Positions 51,126 to 57,663 of a stretch of 57,663 nucleotides of DNA are shown here, in pieces (within the stretch, counting starts at the first letter, position 1; each line of letters starts with the position of its first letter). The DNA is from Microbacterium capsulatum. Lineage in GTDB: Bacteria > Actinomycetota > Actinomycetes > Actinomycetales > Microbacteriaceae. A program made the translations under genes and the position numbers. The notes beneath the pieces were generated by a model. It made no database searches, had not been told where the DNA came from, and worked only from the letters and a program-made list of their open reading frames with translations. Location: contig NZ_JAVFCB010000007.1 of assembly GCF_030865425.1 (NCBI RefSeq), positions 1 through 57,663 on the forward strand. The letters run 5' to 3'.

Positions 51126-54100
51126 TCACACCTGGCACAACAGTCGATCTCGCCATTCCGGAAGACAGCCCTCAGCCGACAAATTTCGGGCGATCTCATC
51201 GCGGCTCGTCGCCTGGTAGGACTCAACCTTGACGCCACGGAGTTCCGCGTGGTTCAGCCAGTCGGATGTGCGAACTCGTCGCGGATGGAGCAGACCGACG
51301 ACGTCGCTAGACGTCTTCGATGCCCACGCCGCGAGATCCACAAGTACGTCGAGATCCAGCAATTCCCCCGCCGCGAACTCCAGCGCGATCGGGAGCGTCG
51401 GCTCCACCTGGCCATCCGCCCAGCCGCTTGGATCGCTTGCGAGAACCGCTCTCAGGGCCGCGTCCTGCTGGGCCGCGAGTACCCGATACAGGGCATGGTC
51501 GACGGTCTTCACGACGGAGGCGCGCGCGGCGCCAACGTCACCACACCTGCGCGGCAACCGCAGGAGCTGCCGGTACACCTCGAGCACCACGTTGATGTTG
51601 GTCAGTTCATACGAATGGCGAACCCAGACAACGGCTGCCCGAAGGAGCGGTAGCAGATCGGCTGGATCCAGCTTGCTGTTCGGGTCCTCGGTGAGCGCCC
51701 GCATAGCGTGAGCAAGCTCAGCAGCGGATGGCGGCGACACCTCGACATCTCGTTCAGGGTGTTCCAGGGTGTGGAGCCAGTCTCCGATGATCGCCCAGGG
51801 CAACAATTCGATCTTCGGCTGGTTCTCGGTCGAGAGCTTCTGGGCGATTTCGCAGGCCGCCGAAGAACCGAAGACCCCGCGAAGCGCCGCCTCCGGACGT
51901 TCGGCGGCCTCCAGTTCCGCTTCGAAGTTGTCGAAGTCGAAGACGATGGGCTCCACTTCATGCACGAGGGGTTGGTTATCGAGCCAGGGGTGGGCCTTGA
52001 TGTGCTGCCGAAGGTCGACCCCGGTGTAGGAGACGAAGCGGACGAACTCCAGTTGCGCCGCCTCTTCCGCGTCGGCCAGCGCATTGAGCGCGGTCGAAAC
52101 CGCCGCAGGTGAATAGCGCCGAGGAGCGACCTCAAGCTCGGGTCGACTGCCGCAAGGGCCCCATCTCAGGAGCTCCGCGTAGAACCAGAGATCGATGTTC
52201 GGCTGGTTGCCCCATAGCGAGCGAATTGTGCTCACCCAGGCGTTGTCGCTGGCCGCTAGTGCGCGCCTGACCGCTGCACGCAGGGATTTTCCCAGTTCTT
52301 CACTCTCGGCGGCTTTGACGAACGAGGTGAAGCCGAGTGCCGGGAACCGCTGCGAACCGTTGTCGAGCCGGTGGCGTAGCAGTCGGTGCCATGTCCGCTC
52401 GTCGATGCGGAACGCACCGTCCCAGTCTTCGGCCTGAACGAAGAGACCTGCCAGCCGCTGCCGGAACAACGATCCCGGAGACGTCATCTCGGCCATCGAC
52501 CGCGCCGTCCCCCGTATGACCCGGCCGGGGTCTCCGGCAGAGGCAAACGCTTCGATGGTGCGGAACACCTCATCGTGATCTCGCTCATCGAGAGACGTCA
52601 TCATGAACTCGAGCGGCACTGCCCACGCGGACGTGAGCTGGAGCGCATAGGTGAAGTGGGCCTCCCAGGCGCTCCGGTCTGTTCTGAAGAGTCGGGCGAG
52701 GTAGCTACCCACGAGGAACTCATGGACCGTCTTGTGCAGCCATCGCACCGGTTGAGCTCGTTCGTATCGATGCTGTCCGTGCGGTACAAGGATTCCGTCG
52801 ATCGCGAGCATCTCCTCGAGCAGGGGCCGCTCTTCATCGGTGACGGCAACGTAGAGATCGGCTTTGATCGCGACGTCCTGCGAACCACCGGACACGCCGA
52901 AACCTGCTCCACGCATCATCGCGAACGCGATCCGTTCGGCGACCGCCAGTCGACGGTCGATCTCGGGTCCCGTGAGGCGCTGGTTGGGATGCATCCTCTG
53001 CCAGCTCCGCTGGAAGAATCGCTCAAGGTACATCTCGTAGAGCTGCCCCGACCTATCCGGGACCTCGCCGTCTGACGCCACGTCCGCCACGATCCCGAGG
53101 AGAACGGGAATCTCGCCGATCGATGTTCGTCGATGGGCGCCGGAGAGCGACCGGCGGCCGAGACCGATCGCTTGCAACGCACGTCGATGCCCGTCAGGGT
53201 TCTCGTCTCCGAACCACTGGCCGAGGAAATCCCTCGCCTGCTCAGAGGTCAGCCGGTCGGTGTTGAACTCTGTCCAGTCTCGTTCCAGCCGTTCGTAGCC
53301 GACATGGCGCGAGGTGATGAGGATGCTGGATTCGATCGGCTCGATCTTGCGGATGAGCTCAGCGACGAGGTGACGCTTCTCCGCGGGAACTTCGTCCAGC
53401 CCATCCAGAGCGATCAGCCCTTCGGGTTTCGTCCGAAGCGCTTCTGCAAGAGCAGTTGGTTCGAAAGCGTTTCCCGAGGCGTAGTGGTCGACACTAACCT
53501 CGACGAGATACTCGAGTATCTGGCTGATCTCTCGATTGAGCAGCTCGCGGGAGAGCTTCGCGGCCACCGCTGAGAGCGGACACGCAATGGTGATCGGAGA
53601 ACCTTCGTCCCGGATCCGCCGGATCGCGGCGGCCGCCAGGATGGTCGACTTGCCGCTTCCCGGGTCGCCGAGGAGAACGGCACGACGCGTTTGGCGGAGG
53701 ACGTCGAGTGCTGGTTGTCCTCCCGACGTTCGCGGGCCGCCATACATTGAGCCTGGTGTGGCCGATGCGCCCCGCTCTCCCGGCCACCTCGAGAGGGTCA
53801 TCGTAGAGGCCAAGACACTCGGCGTCAGATGGGATGGATAGCGAGGTGCGGGCTTATCAAGCCGATCCGCGAATGCGGCGGCGAAGAGCCCGGCCTGTTC
53901 AGGCTGTTCTTCTGCAAGACGGTCAGCGAACAAGCTCAGTTCAGCTTGCTCTTCCCCTTCCGTGAGACCATGAAGGTACACTTTGAGATCGTCGACGAGC
54001 TGAACACAGAACGCGTTCAGGTGCTTACGCCCCAACACCACGAAGCTACCCGGCTCCGTATTTGCCTTCCCTGCCGCGTTGTTCCACCGGAGGCCGGCCC

Positions 54101-54512
54101 AGCGGCGAGCATCTTGAATATCGGAGCGCCGCGACCCCTTACTGTAGACGAGGTACCGCTCTTCCGCCGATGGGTACCTCGACCCATCATCTTCGCGGTC
54201 CGTGCGGGGAAGCCAGAACGTTCCGCGAGCGCCTTCCCGCCACGCCCGTGCCTTACGCGCTTCGTCGCGCTCCTTCGGCGACTGACCGTCCGCTGTCCTC
54301 GAATCACCATAGGCAAGCGCTCTAGTGAAGAGCCTGGTGAGGTGCACATGCGTCGGCGACGCTCCGCGCGTGATGCCCTCCGGCAGCAGGGCAACGAGCC
54401 CAGGCAGCAGCTCGACGTTCCCGATCAGGAGGGGCTGAGCGAACAGGCCGCGCAGCTCGATCTCCCAGGGAGCGCGATCCTCCCACCCCTCGACTACGGG
54501 CAGCTTTGCCAT
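51126..54512 (-). CDS. NACHT-domain NTPase (STAND)
   Basis: A 1128-residue protein. Residues 1-270 are an N-terminal region of unknown fold. The NACHT NTPase follows: Walker A GDPGSGKST at about 283-290, Walker B LIALDGLDEVP at about 371, and sensor-like ILITSRHVGYERLE. The C-terminal half (about 600-1128) is helical and repeat-like, as in STAND sensors that detect phage proteins. The start at ATG 54512 follows TAAGCT by 6 nt (possible leaderless start) and lies beside an SOS box. Bacterial NACHT proteins are known antiphage factors; the effector end is not recognisable. Confidence 0.8.
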   Translation of the reverse strand: MAKLPVVEGWEDRAPWEIELRGLFAQPLLIGNVELLPGLVALLPEGITRGASPTHVHLTRLFTRALAYGDSRTADGQSPKERDEARKARAWREGARGTFWLPRTDREDDGSRYPSAEERYLVYSKGSRRSDIQDARRWAGLRWNNAAGKANTEPGSFVVLGRKHLNAFCVQLVDDLKVYLHGLTEGEEQAELSLFADRLAEEQPEQAGLFAAAFADRLDKPAPRYPSHLTPSVLASTMTLSRWPGERGASATPGSMYGGPRTSGGQPALDVLRQTRRAVLLGDPGSGKSTILAAAAIRRIRDEGSPITIACPLSAVAAKLSRELLNREISQILEYLVEVSVDHYASGNAFEPTALAEALRTKPEGLIALDGLDEVPAEKRHLVAELIRKIEPIESSILITSRHVGYERLERDWTEFNTDRLTSEQARDFLGQWFGDENPDGHRRALQAIGLGRRSLSGAHRRTSIGEIPVLLGIVADVASDGEVPDRSGQLYEMYLERFFQRSWQRMHPNQRLTGPEIDRRLAVAERIAFAMMRGAGFGVSGGSQDVAIKADLYVAVTDEERPLLEEMLAIDGILVPHGQHRYERAQPVRWLHKTVHEFLVGSYLARLFRTDRSAWEAHFTYALQLTSAWAVPLEFMMTSLDERDHDEVFRTIEAFASAGDPGRVIRGTARSMAEMTSPGSLFRQRLAGLFVQAEDWDGAFRIDERTWHRLLRHRLDNGSQRFPALGFTSFVKAAESEELGKSLRAAVRRALAASDNAWVSTIRSLWGNQPNIDLWFYAELLRWGPCGSRPELEVAPRRYSPAAVSTALNALADAEEAAQLEFVRFVSYTGVDLRQHIKAHPWLDNQPLVHEVEPIVFDFDNFEAELEAAERPEAALRGVFGSSAACEIAQKLSTENQPKIELLPWAIIGDWLHTLEHPERDVEVSPPSAAELAHAMRALTEDPNSKLDPADLLPLLRAAVVWVRHSYELTNINVVLEVYRQLLRLPRRCGDVGAARASVVKTVDHALYRVLAAQQDAALRAVLASDPSGWADGQVEPTLPIALEFAAGELLDLDVLVDLAAWASKTSSDVVGLLHPRRVRTSDWLNHAELRGVKVESYQATSRDEIARNLSAEGCLPEWRDRLLCQV

Positions 54513-54531
54513 AACCCCAGCTTAGTTTGTC

Positions 54532-54560
54532 TTGACATATTCGAACATATGTTCTATAAT
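54532..54560 (+). promoter_or_regulatory. Consensus sigma-70 promoter with LexA (SOS) box
   Basis: TTGACA (54532-54537), a 17-bp spacer and TATAAT (54555-54560) make a perfect consensus promoter on the plus strand. TCGAACATATGTTCTA (54541-54556) fills the spacer and departs from the LexA consensus at one base. LexA bound here would silence a very strong promoter and also sits at the -35 position of the divergent NACHT gene. Confidence 0.85.
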
Positions 54561-54688
54561 GCGAGAGTCCTTCATTGAGACGAGGGCAGCGCACCTGACT
54601 GGAACTCCGTCCAGCCCAGTGCGCCGTCCTCAACTCACTTTGTTGTGTTGAGCCCGTCGGCATCCGACACAATCGAAGGGACGTGGCG

Positions 54689-54910
54689 ATGCCTACGACC
54701 GATGAAATGGACAACGGTTCCCCGCTGAACCGTGGCGCAAGACTTCTAATCGAGGCCTTCGCCGAGCGGAGGTACAGCTACACGATCGGTGCTTTGCACA
54801 CCTTCGCGACCTGCTCAGAAGGTAACCCGATCGAAGCCCTAGAAGCGCTGATCAACGCGATCGGCGAGCATGCGGACGCGCACCTCAACGAGGATCCCGC
54901 CTATGGGTAG
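54689..54910 (+). CDS. Small unknown protein under SOS promoter
   Basis: A 73-residue, mostly helical acidic protein with no recognised family. The start is ATG 54689, with GAAGGGA 7 nt upstream, preferred to GTG 54683. The 5' leader of about 120 nt contains an imperfect hairpin (GCGCAC ... GTGCGC, 54590-54625) and CTCAAC/GTTGAG. It is the first gene after the consensus promoter at 54532-54560, so it is probably induced by DNA damage. Confidence 0.6.
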   Translation: MPTTDEMDNGSPLNRGARLLIEAFAERRYSYTIGALHTFATCSEGNPIEALEALINAIGEHADAHLNEDPAYG

Positions 54911-54938
54911 ACCCTCTTTCGCCCCGTTTCACGCGGCG

Positions 54939-55046
54939 TGACAATGCTCCCGTTGAGCCCCACAAGGCTCACGGTCGCAGCACCGTCACTTTCGTGAGCG
55001 GGGCATTGTCATGCCCCCACTCATCTGGCTCCGCTTCGGCGGAGCC
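54939..55046. repeat. Nested inverted repeats in 258-bp gap
   Basis: TGACAATGCTCC (54939-54950) pairs with 55000-55011 at 11 of 12 bases. Inside it, GCTCACG (54967-54973) pairs with CGTGAGC (54993-54999). Beyond it, GGCTCCGC-TTCG-GCGGAGCC (55027-55046) is a perfect UUCG hairpin. The structure could be a terminator, an oriT-like site or a structured RNA. No gene lies in 54911-55168. Confidence 0.6.
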
Positions 55047-55168
55047 ATTGCCATTTCTGGCCCCGTTGCGCTCTGCGTTGCGTCTTGCGCTCACCGTTAC
55101 GTTCCCTCTTGCGCTCACACGCTCCCGGCACCTCGCCCAACCCCATGACTGCATGTTCCGGTGGATTC

Positions 55169-56014
55169 ATGACCACCAACGAGCTCTCCCGTCAGGCGCT
55201 GCAGCTTCCTGCGCAGCACCACGCGAAGCTCATCAGCGCCGCCTACCTCACGGCGGACGAGATCACGATGCGCTGCGAGGAGCGGCTTCCCGGAACCAAC
55301 CAGCTGTTCCGCACGCAGGCGCTGGTCGTGGTCGGCGGCAAGGCCCGCGGCCCGCTCGGGACGTTCACCGCTGAGAAGTGGGAACACGATGGACAGCGCC
55401 TCCACGAGATCCATCTCAACGCTGACCGACGGTGCGGTCACGCGACCGCGACGACGGGCGAGGACGCTACCGTCACGATCGCTCATGAGCTCGCGCATCT
55501 CTACGCCCACGCGCACGGTATCCAGGACACTTCAAACCGCGGCCGGTACCACTCCAACCGCTTCGCACGCATCGCCGGCGAGCTCGGTTGCAACACGGTC
55601 CGACCGGCGAATGCGCCCTACGGGATCATCACCGACCGTCTCAGCGACTGGGGCCGGGACGTATTCGCTGACCTCGTTGGTCTGATGGACGAGGCGCTGC
55701 GTCTGAACGCCGCACCCAACAACGAACGTGCCTTCGCGCCAGCTGTAGCGCCCGCCGAACCAGTACAGGCCAATAGCAAGTACGTCTTCGCTTCTTGCCA
55801 GTGCATCGTCGCCGGTCGCCCCCGCACGTTCCGGATGTCCGTGCGTCAGTGGACACTCGGGCCGGTCTGGTGCGGACGCTGCTGCCAGCCATTCACCGAC
55901 GGCACCGAGCACCCGGCGGAGTCTCAACCGTTCTGGTCAAGTTTCCCGGTCGGCGCGAGCACCCTTCCGCTTCCCGCAAGAGCTCTTAGCCCGTTCGTCT
56001 CGAAGGAGATCTGA
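55169..56014 (+). CDS. SprT-like zinc metalloprotein
   Basis: A 281-residue protein. TIAHELAHLYAHAHG carries the HExxH zinc-protease motif (about residues 114-128), followed by FARIAGELGC. Near the C terminus, CQC and CGRCC (about residues 210-245) form a probable zinc ribbon. SprT-like proteins with this layout are frequent on actinobacterial conjugative elements and plasmids; the substrate is unknown. ATG 55169 (MTTNEL) is preferred; ATG 55145 in frame would add 8 residues. Confidence 0.7.
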   Translation: MTTNELSRQALQLPAQHHAKLISAAYLTADEITMRCEERLPGTNQLFRTQALVVVGGKARGPLGTFTAEKWEHDGQRLHEIHLNADRRCGHATATTGEDATVTIAHELAHLYAHAHGIQDTSNRGRYHSNRFARIAGELGCNTVRPANAPYGIITDRLSDWGRDVFADLVGLMDEALRLNAAPNNERAFAPAVAPAEPVQANSKYVFASCQCIVAGRPRTFRMSVRQWTLGPVWCGRCCQPFTDGTEHPAESQPFWSSFPVGASTLPLPARALSPFVSKEI

Positions 56015-56015
56015 C

Positions 56016-56381
56016 ATGTGCCCCGAACCCGTCACCCTGTGGACCGTCGAGACCTTCTACGGGCTCTTCGAGCCCCGGCGCATCCTCACCCTCGAGGCAT
56101 CCAGCTTGTACGGCGCTGAGTGCGCCGCCGATGAGCTTCTTACCGACGGGGAGTGGTTTCCCTCATTCACCGCGACGCGGATCGAAGGTCCGCTCACCCA
56201 GCCCCGAAACGTTCCGGCGGGTCCACCCTCAGGGTTCCAGTTCGCCCTCATCTCGCCCGCCGACGGTCAGCATGTCGGCGGCGGCTGGGTCATCGCACCA
56301 TCTGCCGTTGCCGCGAAGCGGTTCGCCGAGAACACACTCGCCGGTACGAACACGGTCGAGATCCTGGCTCCGTCTCCCTAA
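56016..56381 (+). CDS. Unknown protein of mobile-element operon
   Basis: A 121-residue soluble protein, unrecognised, with Trp/Tyr-rich N terminus WTVETFYGLFEPRRILTLEA and an even alpha/beta pattern. AAGGAGAT lies 5-6 nt before ATG 56016, and the previous stop is one base away, so it is coupled to the SprT-like gene. Its start and stop are clear; its role is unknown. Confidence 0.65.
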   Translation: MCPEPVTLWTVETFYGLFEPRRILTLEASSLYGAECAADELLTDGEWFPSFTATRIEGPLTQPRNVPAGPPSGFQFALISPADGQHVGGGWVIAPSAVAAKRFAENTLAGTNTVEILAPSP

Positions 56382-56385
56382 GTCT

Positions 56386-56459
56386 TCGGGGTCCTTACGA
56401 AGGACCCCGAACCCCCAGAGCAGGAGGTGGCCCGCTCACGAGGCGGGCGCCTCCTGCTC
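56386..56459 (+). repeat. Two strong intercistronic hairpins
   Basis: TCGGGGTCCTT (56386-56396) pairs with 56400-56410, an 11-bp perfect stem with a 3-nt loop. GAGCAGGAGGTG (from 56418) pairs with the segment ending at 56459, and inner CCCGC/GCGGG extends it. They follow the 121-aa gene and may reduce read-through into the next genes. Confidence 0.65.
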
Positions 56460-56496
56460 CTCTTCACCCCTATATCCAAGACAAGGAGAACCCCTG

Positions 56497-56811
56497 ATGT
56501 CTTCTGAACTGCTCCCCTTCGGGAGCCTGAACAACGCCGCCCTCACTCGTGCAGAGCAACGCGACCGGGCCGTGGTCGTCCGCCAGACCCGCCAGTCCCT
56601 CGACCGCGTCAACGCGACTGCCGTCGTGGCGACGGCAACGGAACGCACCAGAGCTTCGCTCACCGAGGAAGCCCTCCTCAACGCCGGTGCGCTGTCGGCA
56701 CTGGAAGGGCACCTCATCAGCATCGCGCCCCTCGGCGAAGCCCGGTACAAAGCCATCGTCGACGGCTACGCCATCGGCGCCGCCCAGGCTATCGGGCGGT
56801 GGGGACGATGA
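56497..56811 (+). CDS. Unknown small protein of mobile-element operon
   Basis: A 104-residue helical protein (ALTRAEQRDRAVVVRQTRQSLDRVNATAVVATATERTRASL) with no recognised family. AAGGAG lies 9 nt before ATG 56497. Its TGA overlaps the ATG of the following membrane-protein gene (ATGA), so the two act together or at least are made together. Ala-rich amphipathic helices suggest a structural or assembly role (inference). Confidence 0.65.
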   Translation: MSSELLPFGSLNNAALTRAEQRDRAVVVRQTRQSLDRVNATAVVATATERTRASLTEEALLNAGALSALEGHLISIAPLGEARYKAIVDGYAIGAAQAIGRWGR

Positions 56812-57095
56812 ACAACGGCGGGGAACTGTTCGTTCTCGGCCTCCTCTCAGCAGCGCTGCTCGTCACGATCGCCTACCTGGCCTGGGTACTCGTCGGCGAC
56901 TGGCTGCTCCGCCGTCGAGCGGCGCCGCAACGTGCCGAGCTCGACGGCGCGCTGGCCGATCTGGCGAGCGCGGAAGCCGAGGCCCGCACCGCACTTCGCC
57001 TCGGCAGCCTCCGAGCCAGGCGGCTCCTGATCGAAGCCTCCTACGAGTACGGCAGCCACGTCGCGGACGCCGACGATACAGCCGAGTCTCTCTGA
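56808..57095 (+). CDS. Small single-span membrane protein
   Basis: A 95-residue protein. One transmembrane helix (about residues 9-32, LFVLGLLSAALLVTIAYLAWVLV) is followed by a charged cytoplasmic helix (RRRAAPQRAELDGALADLASAEAEAR) likely to form a coiled coil. ATG 56808 overlaps the previous stop. It resembles small membrane partners in transfer operons, though no family is recognised. Confidence 0.65.
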   Translation: MNNGGELFVLGLLSAALLVTIAYLAWVLVGDWLLRRRAAPQRAELDGALADLASAEAEARTALRLGSLRARRLLIEASYEYGSHVADADDTAESL

Positions 57096-57215
57096 GTTTC
57101 CGCCACGACGCCAGAGCCGCGCGCTCGTTGTCGCGGCGGGCCAGGCCTCGCTTTGCGCGGGGAACACAACCGAATAGGCAGCACTCGCTGCCACAACCTC
57201 AGGAAAGGAGGCGAC

Positions 57216-57578
57216 ATGGCCAACAACACAAACACCGAGGACGAGAGGAGGACGGCCTGCGCGCTCCTCTGGCGTCAGGGAATGACCGAGCGGGCACCGC
57301 TCCGACTGGGGTTCCGGACTGTCGATGAGCAGCAGCGCCGGATCGCGGCATGTGCCACATGGATGGGCATGACGATCGTCGAGCAGTTCACCGGCACGAT
57401 CCGATACCGGGTTGAAGCAGGCGACCGGCTCAACGGTCTGACTCGGATGCTCGACAAGCACCACGTCGACTGCGTCATCGTCACTCGTGCCTGCTTACGA
57501 GGCATCGACGGCGACGACCTGATCGCGCTCACCGTCCGACTGGCGAATCGCGGTATCGACCTGGTCCTGGCCGACTGA
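57216..57578 (+). CDS. Degenerate resolvase-like domain protein
   Basis: A 120-residue protein whose core follows a serine-recombinase N-terminal domain: FRTVDEQQRRIAACATWMGMTIVEQF, then RLNGLTRMLDKHHVDCVIVTRACLRGIDGDDLIAL and ANRGIDLVLAD. The position of the nucleophilic Ser (usual RVSTDEQ) reads FRTVDEQ, so recombination activity is unlikely. No C-terminal DNA-binding domain is present. AAAGGAGG gives a strong start at ATG 57216. It may be a regulator derived from a recombinase. Confidence 0.6.
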   Translation: MANNTNTEDERRTACALLWRQGMTERAPLRLGFRTVDEQQRRIAACATWMGMTIVEQFTGTIRYRVEAGDRLNGLTRMLDKHHVDCVIVTRACLRGIDGDDLIALTVRLANRGIDLVLAD

Positions 57579-57591
57579 GGTCCCAGGTCGT

Positions 57592-57615
57592 GGGCGCCCG
57601 GCGTTTGGGGCGCCC
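57592..57615 (+). terminator. Possible terminator hairpin at window end
   Basis: GGGCGCC (57592-57598) pairs with GGCGCCC (57609-57615), 13 nt after the last stop codon. It is followed by C-rich rather than T-rich sequence, so the call is weak. The remaining bases to 57663 show nothing recognisable. Confidence 0.4.
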
Positions 57616-57663
57616 CCGCCCCCCCAACTCGTCCTACCGTGGGTGTTGTGGTTTTAGCAACCA

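Noticed and set aside
57579..57663. Possible origin of transfer at the right edge
   Set aside because: Only a short GC hairpin is seen and the region is cut by the window end; not enough to support the call.

Overview
The window is high-GC actinobacterial DNA and most likely comes from a Microbacteriaceae chromosome (Microbacterium-like). The support is a NucS/EndoMS mismatch endonuclease, a CspA-type cold-shock protein, YhgE/Pip and LacI/TetR transporter loci, and many genes whose start codon lies 6 nt after a TAnnnT -10 box (leaderless transcripts). No rRNA, tRNA or CRISPR array was recognised.

Layout, 1-35.7 kb (chromosomal part, rich in the hexamer GGATCC): an IS481-like element cut by the window edge; an acyl-CoA thioesterase; an autoregulated TetR / degenerate ABC-ATPase / YhgE-Pip operon; an MFS exporter preceded by a coupled 22-codon leader ORF; a complete Mrp Na+/H+ antiporter operon on the minus strand (fused MrpAB, then C, D, E, F, G); a LacI regulator divergent from an MFS permease with a 16-bp palindrome between them; nucS; a HAD phosphatase; cspA; two duplicated DHA2-MFS/TetR modules sharing one operator sequence; a membrane-anchored lipase; a secreted HNH nuclease; and a giant LuxR (LAL) regulator with two C-terminal HTH domains. 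It ends with a three-gene operon of a trypsin-like protease carrying a Lys/Asp/Glu decapeptide repeat, an unknown protein, and a RimK-like ATP-grasp ligase. A 14-bp hairpin separates the protease gene from the two downstream genes.

Layout, 35.7-57.7 kb (genomic island: lower GC, GGATCC no longer enriched, mobile-element and defence genes): an orphan recombinase-type HTH protein; a Schlafen/AlbA_2 protein; and a tightly overlapping minus-strand operon of leader peptide, hsdM, hsdS, hsdR and two unknown accessory genes (241 and 959 aa). Then come DUF3846-like and ribbon-helix-helix proteins, a lipoprotein divergent from an XRE regulator, a HEPN-motif (MauJ-like) protein, a NACHT NTPase, and a rightward operon with a SprT-like metalloprotein, small unknowns and a catalytically degenerate resolvase-like protein. 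Mobile-element origin is inferred; no integrase or relaxase is in view.

The observations most worth following are two. First, two canonical actinobacterial LexA (SOS) boxes lie in front of the extended type I restriction operon and in the NACHT/small-gene divergent promoter. In the second, the box sits in the 17-bp spacer of a perfect TTGACA/TATAAT promoter, which suggests that DNA damage controls island defence or mobility genes. Second, the protease/ATP-grasp cassette looks like a post-translational peptide-crosslinking system in which the protease itself may be the substrate.
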